DNA from: Porphyrobacter sp.
Lineage (GTDB): Bacteria > Pseudomonadota > Alphaproteobacteria > Sphingomonadales > Sphingomonadaceae
Reading direction: 5' to 3'
DNA length: 64,000 nucleotides
Assembly (NCBI GenBank): GCA_017744315.1
Contig: JAGIBN010000003.1
Coordinates: forward strand, 248,001-312,000
Both the position numbers and the translations under genes were made by a program. The first letter of the stretch is position 1; every line of letters starts with the position of its first letter. The notes beneath the pieces were generated by a model. It was not told the origin of the DNA and made no database searches. It saw only the letters and a program-made list of their open reading frames with translations. Positions 43,401 through 52,044 of this stretch are shown here, in pieces.

Positions 43401-44711
43401 ATGGTCGCAACGACCGATCCGCGCACGGTGATGCGCGAACGGGCCATGAATCTGCAGCAGTACGGCGTCATCGGCCTGTGCGTGCTGATCAACATGATCG
43501 ACGGGTACGACATCCTGGCGCTGGCCCAGGCGGGCTCGGCGCTGAAACGCGAATGGGGCCTGAGCGACGCGGCGCTTGGCACGCTGCTGTCGATGAACCT
43601 CGTCGGCATGGCGATCGGTGCGCTGGGCGTGTCACCGGTGGCGGACCAGTTCGGTCGGCGCCCGGCGATCCTCACTTGCCTCGTCTTCATGAGCGTAGGC
43701 ATGGCACTCGCCGCCATCTCGAACGACTTCTACGGCATGGCCGCGGCGCGGGTCGTCACCGGCATCGGCATCGGCGGCATGACCGCGACGGCCGGCATGC
43801 TCGCCCTCGAATACGCGAGCCAGAAGCGGCGCGAGTTCGCCGCCAGCGCAGTCGCAGCGGCCTATCCTGTGGGGACGATCATCGGCGCCTATGTCGCAGT
43901 CGCGGTGCTCGATTCCTATGGCTGGCGGGGCATCTTCTGGGTCGGTGCGGGCCTCTCGGCGACCTTGTTGCCGATCGCCTACCTGTGGCTCCCGGAATCG
44001 CTCGACTTCCTGCTGATCCGCCAGCCCAGGCGGGCGCTCGAAATCACCAACCGCATTCTCCGCCGCGTCTCGGTACCCGAAATCTCGGAGCTGCCGCCCA
44101 AGCCCGAAGGCACCGGTCCCTCTGTCGTCCACGAGATCCGCCAGCCGTTCCACGTGCGCGAGTTGCTCAAACTGTTCCTCGCCCACGCGCTCAACATGTT
44201 CACCTGGTACTTCATCATCAACTGGGGCCCGCCGCTGGTGGCCGAGGCCGGGGCTTCCGATGAGCTCGGCGCGTTCTACTCATCGTGGGTCAGCTATGGC
44301 GGGATCGTCGGCGGGCTGACCGCGGGCTACCTCTGCGGGACCATCGGGGTGAAGCGGATGATGTGGTTCACCATGGTGAGCCTCGCCGTGCTGATCGCCC
44401 TGTTCGGCCAGTTCGTCGGCAACCCCACCGCGCTGATGATCCTCGCCCCGCTGATCGGCGCGGCGCTGTTCGGTTCGGCCACCGCCAACTGGCTGACCAT
44501 CGCCTATGCCTTCCCGCCGCAGCTTAGGGCGACGGGCCTAGGCCTTGGCACGACGGCGGGCCGCGTGGGCTCGGTCTTCGGTCCGATCGTGGGCGGGGCA
44601 CTGCTGGATAAGGGAATGACCGTGGCCGCCGTCTGCGCGGCGATGGCAGTGCCGGCGATCCTCTCGGCGATCACCTTCAGCCAGGCGCGGCGGATGGAGC
44701 CGGGGCGCTGA
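43401..44711 (+). CDS. MFS transporter, AAHS (aromatic acid:H+ symporter) type
   Basis: A 436-residue inner-membrane protein with 12 predicted helices. Helix 1 contains LINMIDGYDILAL, matching the AAHS-specific D-G-x-D motif, and the loop 2-3 motif is VADQFGRRPAI. WLPESLDFLL after helix 6 is also typical. It probably imports an aromatic or related carboxylate for the enzymes around it. I chose the ATG at 43401 with GGGAGGA upstream; 20 extra codons upstream are unlikely to be translated. Confidence 0.9.
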   Translation: MVATTDPRTVMRERAMNLQQYGVIGLCVLINMIDGYDILALAQAGSALKREWGLSDAALGTLLSMNLVGMAIGALGVSPVADQFGRRPAILTCLVFMSVGMALAAISNDFYGMAAARVVTGIGIGGMTATAGMLALEYASQKRREFAASAVAAAYPVGTIIGAYVAVAVLDSYGWRGIFWVGAGLSATLLPIAYLWLPESLDFLLIRQPRRALEITNRILRRVSVPEISELPPKPEGTGPSVVHEIRQPFHVRELLKLFLAHALNMFTWYFIINWGPPLVAEAGASDELGAFYSSWVSYGGIVGGLTAGYLCGTIGVKRMMWFTMVSLAVLIALFGQFVGNPTALMILAPLIGAALFGSATANWLTIAYAFPPQLRATGLGLGTTAGRVGSVFGPIVGGALLDKGMTVAAVCAAMAVPAILSAITFSQARRMEPGR

Positions 44712-44715
44712 CGCC

Positions 44716-45147
44716 CTAGAACAAGTCCTGCCGCGCGCGCGACAGCGCAAAGCCGGCCCCGCGCGCGTTCTGGCAGCGCAAACCTGCGCGACTGGAGAGG
44801 CAAGTGAACCCGCCCCGCGCCCACTTCGCGCCATAGGCGATCACGCGCGGGTTCGGCACCGCAATGGTATCGCCATGGCAGATCCTCTCACCGCGCGCGG
44901 ACTCCGCGGAGATTTCGAACGCGTTGCCCCAGTCGAGCTCGCAGTCCTTGGGACGCTGGGGCAGCGGGTTGCTTGTCTCGCCGATCTCGCAGCGAAGCGA
45001 AGGGCTCTCCCCCGCGCCCTCGTAATAGAGGCACTGGATATTGCCCGAAGGCGTCCCGAAGCTCTCCTCCACCGGCTGCGCCTGCGCGGAGGGCAGCGCC
45101 GTTAACGACGAGAGCAAGAGGGCGGTCAGGGCAGCGCCTGCGTTCAT
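44716..45147 (-). CDS. Secreted DUF6636-type protein
   Basis: A 143-residue protein with a clear signal peptide (cleavage near SAQAQ, residue 24) and six cysteines in the mature part. The pattern FGTPSGNIQCLYY, DCELDWG, ICHGDTI, LSSRAGLRCQNARGAGFALSRA resembles the DUF6636 family, of unknown function. Probably disulfide-bonded in the periplasm. It is converging with the MFS gene, four bases apart, and its link with the catabolic genes is unclear. Confidence 0.8.
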   Translation of the reverse strand: MNAGAALTALLLSSLTALPSAQAQPVEESFGTPSGNIQCLYYEGAGESPSLRCEIGETSNPLPQRPKDCELDWGNAFEISAESARGERICHGDTIAVPNPRVIAYGAKWARGGFTCLSSRAGLRCQNARGAGFALSRARQDLF

Positions 45148-45183
45148 CCTGCCTCGCCTGGGTAGTTGGACGGTTCGCGTTTT

Positions 45184-45972
45184 CTATCCCTCCAGAAAGC
45201 TCCGCAGCGCTTCCACCGCTGACGGGAACTCATCGAGCAGCAAGTGCGATCCGCCGGGGATGATCTCCAGTTCGGCATGCGGCAGGACCGCCTGCCATTC
45301 CGGAACATAGCCAAGCGGCACGATCCGGTCGTTCTCTCCCCACAGCAACAGGGTGGGACGGTCGAAGCCCTTGAGCCCCTCGCGCAAGGCCCGATCGGTC
45401 ACCGACAGGTCTTCGCGCGAGGCGAAGGCAGCGGCGGATTCGCGGGCCCGCAGCGCGGCCCACTCGGGCGAGGGGTCTGCCGGCCAGAACGGGGCCACCC
45501 ATGCCGGATCGGCCACGAACATCGCCGAGATATCCTGCGGCGCGACCTTGGAGAAATCGGGAATCGAGGCGCGATCGGACTTGAGCCCGGCGGGCGAAAC
45601 CAACGCCAGCTTGTCGATCTCCAGCGGATTGGCCGCAGCATAGCGCGCCGCCATGTGCCCACCCATCGACGCGCCGCAAAGATGGAAGGTGTCGAGCCCC
45701 AGGGCCGCGAACAGCATCTCGTAGTGCGAGACGTAATCGCCCATCCCGCTCAGCTCGGCATCGCCGCTCTCACCGAAGTTGGGGTGATAGGGGCAAAACA
45801 CGCGGAACTCGCTCGCCAGCGGGCGGACCCACTCGAAACCATGAAAAGTGCCGCCGCCGTGGAAGTAGACCAGCGGTTCGCCTTCGCCGATCGCGTAGGT
45901 GACCGTCTCCACCCCGTCGATGCGGTGGACGATGCGGTCGAAACCTTCGGTGCTGTAGGCCCACTTGCTCAT
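45184..45972 (-). CDS. Alpha/beta hydrolase (meta-cleavage-product hydrolase-like)
   Basis: A 262-residue hydrolase with nucleophile Ser102 in LCGASMGGHMAAR, an acid in LLWGENDRIVPLG and His243 in IPGGSHLLLDE. VYFHGGGTFHGFEWVRPL is the oxyanion-hole loop. The overall pattern is that of C-C bond hydrolases (BphD/HsaD/MhpC class) and of simple esterases; the residues alone do not separate them. It follows the second FAD monooxygenase by 64 bases in the same direction, an arrangement that fits hydroxylase plus hydrolase of an aromatic route. Confidence 0.85.
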   Translation of the reverse strand: MSKWAYSTEGFDRIVHRIDGVETVTYAIGEGEPLVYFHGGGTFHGFEWVRPLASEFRVFCPYHPNFGESGDAELSGMGDYVSHYEMLFAALGLDTFHLCGASMGGHMAARYAAANPLEIDKLALVSPAGLKSDRASIPDFSKVAPQDISAMFVADPAWVAPFWPADPSPEWAALRARESAAAFASREDLSVTDRALREGLKGFDRPTLLLWGENDRIVPLGYVPEWQAVLPHAELEIIPGGSHLLLDEFPSAVEALRSFLEG

Positions 45973-46036
45973 GCGATCTCCGGTTCGCGATTGTGCGGCG
46001 GCGCTACCACGCGCGGGACAATGCGCAAGGTCCCGC

Positions 46037-47245
46037 TCAAGCCAGCAGCGGCCCGATCGGCATTGCCGCTCCCTTGATCAGCTCGGCGAGCGAGGACGCG
46101 CGCACTTCGGCACCGCCCTTGTCGGCCTGGGCGAACATCTCCGCCTTGTCCTGCCTCCGCCGCGCCGGATCGCTTTCCGAGAGCAGCCGCTTGAAGTTGG
46201 TCGACATCGGCGAAGTCACTTCGACGAACACCCGCCGCCGCTCGGCCGCGTAGAAATCGAGCACGCTATCGCCCGCCCGCCCGACGATCACCGCGCCGAG
46301 AGTGTCGGACAGGGTATCGGCGTCGATCACCCCGCCGGTCAGCCCCAGCCCGCCACAGGGATTGCAGGCATGGGCCGCGTCGCCGGCCAGCAGCACCCGG
46401 TCGACCCGGAATGTCGGGGCGCAGCGCTGATGGACGCGATACGGGGAGAAGTTGTCGATCCGATAGGGCACCGAAGGATCGGGCAGGATCGCCGCGAACC
46501 GTTCCGGCAGGCGTTCGAGGATCGAGGCTTCGCTCAGCTCCGCGTCCTCGCCATAAGTCAGCCGCCACAGGTTCTCGCGCCCGAGCCGACCGATCACCGC
46601 CCAGTTGACCGGATCGACCACCATGTTGGCATTGCAGAAACCGAAGTCGAGGAACGGATACTCGATATTGGTCGCCACGAACCGGTCCGGCCAAGTGAAG
46701 CCTTCGAACGGCAGGCCCGCGAGCTTGCGCACGGTCGAGCGCGCGCCGTCGGTGCCGATAATCCAGTCGGCCTCGAAGGTGACCTCGCCTTCCTCGGTAT
46801 CGACCAGCACCCGCGCCTTGCGCCCGTCCTGGCCGAGCGCCTTGACTGTGTGGTCCCACAGGACCTCGGTATTGGGCAGTCGGGCGAGATGCTTCATCAC
46901 CAGTTCGGCCAGGATGTGTTGGCCGAAGTGCAGGTTGTGGTCGAACTCCTGTCCCGGCTCGAGCGCGTCGCGCATGTCCGAGGACATGACCTCGCCCGTC
47001 TCCAGCCAGTGCATTTTGAACTCGGTCGAAGTGAGGCCGATCTCGTGCGCCTCGTCCGACAGGCCGAGCTTCTTGAGGATCGAGATCGTGGTGTGGAAAT
47101 AGACCGCCGCACGAGGCGAGCGGACGACTTCGGGCTCGCTGTCGAGCACCGTGACTTCAACGCCTTGCCGCGCCAGGCCCAGCGCGGTCAGCAGCCCGAC
47201 CGGTCCGGCCCCTACAATGACAACCTGACGGCTGACGATACTCAT
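46037..47245 (-). CDS. FAD-dependent aromatic monooxygenase 2 (MhpA-like)
   Basis: A 402-residue PHBH-fold hydroxylase. GxGxxG is VVIVGAGPVGLLTALGLA, the DG motif is IIGTDGARSTVRKLAG and the GD motif is VLLAGDAAHACNPCGGLGL. It is similar along its whole length to the monooxygenase at 41308. It starts in the stop codon of the upstream MFS gene (ATGA), so transporter and hydroxylase are co-translated. The likely substrate is a phenolic acid, but this is inference. Confidence 0.91.
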   Translation of the reverse strand: MSIVSRQVVIVGAGPVGLLTALGLARQGVEVTVLDSEPEVVRSPRAAVYFHTTISILKKLGLSDEAHEIGLTSTEFKMHWLETGEVMSSDMRDALEPGQEFDHNLHFGQHILAELVMKHLARLPNTEVLWDHTVKALGQDGRKARVLVDTEEGEVTFEADWIIGTDGARSTVRKLAGLPFEGFTWPDRFVATNIEYPFLDFGFCNANMVVDPVNWAVIGRLGRENLWRLTYGEDAELSEASILERLPERFAAILPDPSVPYRIDNFSPYRVHQRCAPTFRVDRVLLAGDAAHACNPCGGLGLTGGVIDADTLSDTLGAVIVGRAGDSVLDFYAAERRRVFVEVTSPMSTNFKRLLSESDPARRRQDKAEMFAQADKGGAEVRASSLAELIKGAAMPIGPLLA

Positions 47246-48492
47246 GCAACGGCTCCTGCCGGGGCGCGGCGCGCCAGGATGCGGGGATTGGTTTCGACGA
47301 CGAAGAGGGCGGTCAGGCCCGCCGCTACGGCCAGCCCTGCCTGGATGTAGAGCGCCACGTCGAGCCCGAAGCGGTCGGCCAGACCGCCGGCGATCGGCGG
47401 GCCGAATACGCCGCCAGTCAGTTCGCCGATCATGACCACGAGGCCCATCGCCGTCGCCGCTCGGGCCCGGCCCAGCGTCTCGGCCGGGATCACGCCCATG
47501 AACAAGGGGAACGTACCAAGACCCATCCAGCTGACGAACATCAGCGCCGTAAGGGCGTGGACCGAGCCCTGAAACCACAGCAGCGCGGCCGGGGCGAGCG
47601 CCATGAGGAAGGCAAAGACGATCAGCGGCAGCTTGCGCCCGATCCGGTCCGACAGCGCCGTCACCAGCACGCCTCCAACCGCCGGGCAGAAGCCGATCAT
47701 GGTCATGACATTGGCCCGGGTCAGCGGATCGTAGCCGCGCGGACCGTCGAGGTAGAACGGCATGAAGATCGAACCGATCACGACCGATCCGACCGCAAAG
47801 CAACTGATGAGCCCGCACAGCCACATGTTGCGTTCGGACAGCATCGCCCACGGCGAGAGCGACATCTTCGGTTCCGAAGCTTCGGAGCGAGGCGTTTCAG
47901 GCTCCTTGATGAACTGCCAGATCAGAAAGGCGAGGATCAGGCCCGGGACGCCCGAGATGAAGAACGCCATCCGCCAGTCGCTCGCTTCGGCGATACGGAT
48001 GAGGATGAACGGCGCGAGCGCGGTACCGATGATTGAGCCGAACACATTCTGGACGATCCCCGCGTTGAGACCCCGGCGGCTCTCGGCCGAGGCCGCGACC
48101 ATGATCGCCAGGCAGATCGGCAGGAACGGCCCCTCGGCCGCCCCCATGACGATGCGCGTCGCGAGCAGGGTGCCGAAGCTCCAGGCGATGCCCGACAGGA
48201 CCGAGCAGAACGAGAACAGCACCAGCGCACCGATCAGGAACGGCTTGCGCCGCCCGATGGAGTCGGACCAGCGGCCGACGAGATAGGCTCCGAGGGCCCA
48301 GGTGGCGGACAATCCGGAACCGAGCCAGCCAACCTGTTCGTTACTTAGGCCAAGATCCCTCTGCACTTCCGGCCCAAGGAACGTCAGCGCCATCCTGTCA
48401 AAGTAGGCGAACCCATATGCCAGGCCGAGCAAAAGCAAGACGCGCAGCTCGTACCCGCGCACCCCGGTTTGCGGTGTCGCAACCGTTGCCAT
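47242..48492 (-). CDS. MFS transporter, ACS (anion:cation symporter)-like
   Basis: A 416-residue protein with 12 predicted helices. Helix 1 has LGLAYGFAYFDRMALTFLGP; the loop 2-3 motif is VGRWSDSIGRRKP; helix 4 has GAAEGPFLPICLAI, as in the phthalate/tartrate permease branch. The central loop carries KEPETPRSEASEPK. Probably imports an organic anion. It is first in a three- to four-gene - strand unit with the monooxygenase and hydrolase, and is divergent from the TonB receptor. Confidence 0.89.
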   Translation of the reverse strand: MATVATPQTGVRGYELRVLLLLGLAYGFAYFDRMALTFLGPEVQRDLGLSNEQVGWLGSGLSATWALGAYLVGRWSDSIGRRKPFLIGALVLFSFCSVLSGIAWSFGTLLATRIVMGAAEGPFLPICLAIMVAASAESRRGLNAGIVQNVFGSIIGTALAPFILIRIAEASDWRMAFFISGVPGLILAFLIWQFIKEPETPRSEASEPKMSLSPWAMLSERNMWLCGLISCFAVGSVVIGSIFMPFYLDGPRGYDPLTRANVMTMIGFCPAVGGVLVTALSDRIGRKLPLIVFAFLMALAPAALLWFQGSVHALTALMFVSWMGLGTFPLFMGVIPAETLGRARAATAMGLVVMIGELTGGVFGPPIAGGLADRFGLDVALYIQAGLAVAAGLTALFVVETNPRILARRAPAGAVA

Positions 48493-48865
48493 CCCATTCC
48501 CCCAAAGCGGTTTTCTTTATTGATGGCAGCGTAGGTTGGCGATCAGGCGCCGTCTAGGCGGGAAGCGTTGCCACGAACGGTTGAGCAAGATTCAGATTAC
48601 TTAGCAGTCGAACTGTGTTGCTTGATTGCGACACCGGTAAGCATTCGGAACAACCATTGTGCAAAGCGCTCTATTTTGCGGGAATCAGTTCCGCTATTAC
48701 TCATCGTGGGAGAGGGAGTGGGTCGCACCGGTCCTTCAAAAAAAGGAACACGGTCACTTCCTGACCAAAATCGTTTTCGCAATCGCTCAGGGAGAAAATG
48801 GGCGACTGCGGGATTCGGGATAGAGCGAGGAACGCACGAACGTTCCCGCTAAGGGAGGATGCCTG
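48493..48865. promoter_or_regulatory. Divergent intergenic region, MFS / TonB receptor
   Basis: A 373-base gap with visibly higher A+T than its surroundings, the longest non-coding gap in the catabolic block. It should hold promoters for the MFS operon (left) and the TonB receptor (right). A bulged hairpin (GCGGGAA/TTCCGC, 48678-48694) and an A-run at 48740-48746 flanked by CCTT/AAGG are visible. No convincing -35/-10 pair and no short gene could be assigned. The receptor's ribosome site AAGGGAGG is at 48851-48858. Confidence 0.5.
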
Positions 48866-51451
48866 ATGAGATTCAAAACGCTTGGCGTCGCGTCGTCGCT
48901 GGCCATTGTTGCCGGCCTGGCCACGCCCGTTTTCGCCCAAGACAACGCGGCTCAACCTGCTGCTCAGCCTGCTCAATCGGATGAGAGCGAAGAAGGGCGC
49001 ACCAACGTCATCACCGTGACGGCGCAGTTCCGCGCGCAGAACCTGCAAGATACGCCGATCGCGATCACCGCGGTCAATTCCGAAATGCTGGATGCACGTG
49101 GGCAGACGAACATCGCCCAGGTCGCCGCTCAGGCCCCGAACGTTTCGTTGACTCCGCAGCCGCAGAACGGCGGCACCGGCCTGATCGCCTTTATCCGTGG
49201 CGTCGGCCAGACCGACTTCAACTACGCACTGGATCCGGGCGTTGGCCTTTATGTCGATGACGTCTACATCCCGACCCTGTCGAGTTCGCTGCTCGAACTG
49301 ATGGACGTCGAGCGTATCGAAATCTTGCGCGGTCCGCAGGGCACGCTGGCCGGGAAGAACTCCATCGGCGGCGCGATCAAGCTGTTCAGCGAAAAGCCGA
49401 GTGGCGATGGCTCCGGCTCGCTTCAGGTCACCTACGGCTCGTACAACCGTATCGACGTTCGCGGCATGGCCGATTTCAAGGTCAACGATCAGGTCGCCGT
49501 TCGCGCTTCGGGCATTTTCAAGGGTCGCGATGGGTACGTTGACCTGCTCGACTATGGCGTGTCCCATCCCGACGGGAACGTGCCAGCAAACAACGCACGC
49601 GGGGCATACCCTGTCGTCGGCACGCAAGGCGGCCAGGCTATCGGCGCCGGACGCATCATGCTTCGCTGGGAGCCCAGCAGCGACGTCGAGGTCAACCTGT
49701 CGGCCGACTATACTCGTGAACGCTCGGAACCGCAGCCTACCGTACTGGTAGCGGCTGGCGCACCGGGGGCGGTGTTCAACCCGTCGCTTTCACCCGGCGA
49801 TGCCAACGCCGGTCTCGCGCAAGGTGTCGGCCCGGGCCAGCCGGCCTGGTTGCCTGGCAAGGACGGAACTGCGATCCCTTACGATTGCCGCTTCGTGCCA
49901 GCAGGGCAGTACAGCTGCGACAACCTGAGCTCGAGCGTCTACGACGGCGACCCGCGTTACATCTCGTACGCCAACTTCCTCGATGGAACCGCGCCCACCT
50001 CGCAGGCGCCCTTCAAACCCTACGCCGCGCTCCAGAACCAGGACTTCAACGGCTGGGGACTCATGGGCAACGTTTCGTGGGACATCACCGACGATCTCGA
50101 GCTCTACTGGGTCGGTTCGTGGCGCGAATACACGACCAAGTTCGGTCAGGACCAGGACGCGTCGCCAGTACCGGTCGCGCAGCTTGACAACCGTCTGGAC
50201 CACCGTGCGTGGAGCCAGGAACTTCGCCTCAACGGCGAATTCGGTGACGGGCTGGTCGAATACACCGTCGGCGGATTCTACATGGATCAGGAGGGCAGCT
50301 ACACCGCCCGCGTCGACCTGAACTACGCTGGCATCGACTTCATCCACGGTCCCGACACCACGCCTTCGACCTCGAAGGCGCTGTTTGCGAACGCCATCGT
50401 GCACCCGATCGAGAATTGGTCGATCACAGGCGGCGTGCGCCGTTCGTGGGACGAGAAGACCTACACTTACTTCCGGCGCAATCCCGACGGCACCATTCCG
50501 GGGCCGTGCGAGTTCTTCACCGGCGCCGCGCCTCCGGGCACCGCTGGTCCGACGGGGATTGGCAATAGCCCGAACTGCCTGCTCAACGGCATTTTCGACC
50601 TGGAGGGAGAGTTCAAGGGCTCGCGGTGGGACTGGCGCATCGCCACCGACTACCGCTTCTCAGATGAGTTCCTGGCCTATGCCTCCATTGCCACCGGCTA
50701 CAAGGGCGGCGGCGTGAACCCGCGTCCGTTCTTCGGACCTTCTTCCGGCGAATGCGACGCCCCGGGCTATGTAGCTCCGCTCCCATGCAACCAGATCAAG
50801 CCGTTCAATCCGGAAACCCTCACCACCTACGAGTTGGGTTTCAAGAGCGACTTCTTCGACCGGCGTGTTCGACTGAACGGTGCGGTGTTCTACAACGACT
50901 ACCAGGACATCATCCTCATCCTCTCGGCCTGCCCGTCGTCGCCGTGTCTTCGCCCGACCAACGTCGGCGAAGCCAAGGTGAAGGGTTTCGAACTGGAGAC
51001 GACGATCTATCCGATCGACAACCTCTCGATCGATGGTTCGCTGAGCTATATCAACGTCAACTATGACAAGGACTCTGTTGCTGCGGCAGGTCTGACCGGC
51101 GACGAGACGTTTCCGTACACGCCCGACTGGACCTACAGCTTCGGCGTCCAGTACGATGCGGACGTAGGGCCGGGCACCACGCACTTCCGGTTCGATGGAT
51201 CGTATCGTTCGGAAGTATTCACCGAGACCACGAACACTTCGTGGAGCCGTATGCCGGGCCGGTTCCTGGGCAACGCGCGCATCTGGTACACGACCGAGGA
51301 TGACGCTTGGGAAGTCGGTGTCGAAGTGCAGAACCTGTTCGACAAGTATTACTTCCTCAGCGTGAGCGACATCACCAAGTCGCTCGGTTCGGTGACCGGC
51401 GTCCCCGGACTGCCGCGCACTTGGGCCGTCTCGGTAAAACGCAACTTCTAA
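48866..51451 (+). CDS. TonB-dependent outer-membrane receptor
   Basis: An 861-residue outer-membrane channel. The signal peptide ends near PVFAQ; a TonB-box-like VITVTAQ follows at about residue 50, then the plug domain with LQDTPIAITAVNSEML and RIEILRGPQGTLAGKNSIGGAI. The remainder forms the 22-strand barrel and ends in the expected terminal phenylalanine (SVKRNF). There is no STN signalling domain, so it is not a sigma/anti-sigma transducer. In sphingomonads this subclass imports a wide range of organic compounds as well as iron complexes; location beside the MFS/monooxygenase unit suggests the pathway substrate. Confidence 0.95.
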   Translation: MRFKTLGVASSLAIVAGLATPVFAQDNAAQPAAQPAQSDESEEGRTNVITVTAQFRAQNLQDTPIAITAVNSEMLDARGQTNIAQVAAQAPNVSLTPQPQNGGTGLIAFIRGVGQTDFNYALDPGVGLYVDDVYIPTLSSSLLELMDVERIEILRGPQGTLAGKNSIGGAIKLFSEKPSGDGSGSLQVTYGSYNRIDVRGMADFKVNDQVAVRASGIFKGRDGYVDLLDYGVSHPDGNVPANNARGAYPVVGTQGGQAIGAGRIMLRWEPSSDVEVNLSADYTRERSEPQPTVLVAAGAPGAVFNPSLSPGDANAGLAQGVGPGQPAWLPGKDGTAIPYDCRFVPAGQYSCDNLSSSVYDGDPRYISYANFLDGTAPTSQAPFKPYAALQNQDFNGWGLMGNVSWDITDDLELYWVGSWREYTTKFGQDQDASPVPVAQLDNRLDHRAWSQELRLNGEFGDGLVEYTVGGFYMDQEGSYTARVDLNYAGIDFIHGPDTTPSTSKALFANAIVHPIENWSITGGVRRSWDEKTYTYFRRNPDGTIPGPCEFFTGAAPPGTAGPTGIGNSPNCLLNGIFDLEGEFKGSRWDWRIATDYRFSDEFLAYASIATGYKGGGVNPRPFFGPSSGECDAPGYVAPLPCNQIKPFNPETLTTYELGFKSDFFDRRVRLNGAVFYNDYQDIILILSACPSSPCLRPTNVGEAKVKGFELETTIYPIDNLSIDGSLSYINVNYDKDSVAAAGLTGDETFPYTPDWTYSFGVQYDADVGPGTTHFRFDGSYRSEVFTETTNTSWSRMPGRFLGNARIWYTTEDDAWEVGVEVQNLFDKYYFLSVSDITKSLGSVTGVPGLPRTWAVSVKRNF

Positions 51452-51478
51452 TCGCATCCGCTTCGGCGGGAAGGGGAG

Positions 51479-51510
51479 GGGCGCGGATCTTCGGATCCGC
51501 GCCCTTTCTC
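51479..51510 (+). terminator. Rho-independent terminator of the TonB receptor gene
   Basis: An 11-base-pair stem, GGGCGCGGATC / GATCCGCGCCC (51479-51489 and 51494-51504), closed by a TTCG tetraloop and followed by TTTCTC. It lies 28 bases after the receptor stop. Confidence 0.88.
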
Positions 51511-51535
51511 ATTGCGGCATCGAGACCGCACAAAC

Positions 51536-51561
51536 AAAAACGGCCCGCAAATGCGGGCCGT
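51536..51561 (-). terminator. Rho-independent terminator of ihfB
   Basis: Stem ACGGCCCGCA / TGCGGGCCGT (51540-51549 and 51552-51561) with AAAAA at 51536-51540, which is a T-run on the - strand after the hairpin. It lies 25 bases beyond the ihfB stop. Confidence 0.9.
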
Positions 51562-51585
51562 CATGTTGGTCGATCTACTACAGAC

Positions 51586-51867
51586 TCAATCGGTATTGAG
51601 TCGTTCGCGCATTTCCTTGCCCGGCTTGAAGTACGGTACGCGCTTCGAAGGTACGTCGACCGGGTCGCCGGTGCGCGGATTGCGTCCGGTCCGGGCATTG
51701 CGCAGCCTGGTCGAAAAAGTTCCGAAACCACGAAGCTCGACACGACCACCTTCGGCCAGCCGGGCACCGATCTCTTCGAAGAAGATATCCGCCACTTGCT
51801 CGACCTCGTCCGGCCGCAAGTCGGGGTTATCGGCTGTCAGCGCTTCCAAAAGCTCCGATCTAATCAT
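51586..51867 (-). CDS. ihfB: Integration host factor subunit beta
   Basis: A 93-residue HU/IHF DNA-bending protein. SELLEALTADNPDLRPDEVEQV forms the N-terminal helices; GRVELRGFGTFSTRLRNARTGRNPRTGD is the beta arm with the proline-containing tip (RNPRTG), and YFKPGKEMRERLN the closing helix. The LRPDEVEQVADIFFEEI segment fits the beta rather than the alpha subunit. It binds and bends DNA with IhfA in recombination and transcription. Single-gene unit with its own terminator. Confidence 0.93.
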   Translation of the reverse strand: MIRSELLEALTADNPDLRPDEVEQVADIFFEEIGARLAEGGRVELRGFGTFSTRLRNARTGRNPRTGDPVDVPSKRVPYFKPGKEMRERLNTD

Positions 51868-51995
51868 GGACTACCCCTTTCCGCCGGCCATCGTTGTGAC
51901 GTGCCGGTTCCACGTCCGTACCCGTGATCGTGGTGTACGGCCTATGCGACCCGTGCCAATAATTTGACAGACTGCCCGCCCGAACACAATCGGGG

Positions 51996-52031
51996 GGCGT
52001 CAAAAAATCACGACATCAACGATTTGACGCC
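51996..52031. promoter_or_regulatory. Perfect 9-bp inverted repeat between ihfB and gntR
   Basis: Arms GGCGTCAAA (51996-52004) and TTTGACGCC (52023-52031) are separated by 18 bases. A further TTTGACA lies at 51963-51969. The element sits between the gntR stop and the ihfB start, both on the - strand, so it is placed to act as an ihfB operator. It lacks a following T-run and is less likely to be a terminator. Confidence 0.5.
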
Positions 52032-52044
52032 AAAAGCCGATTTT

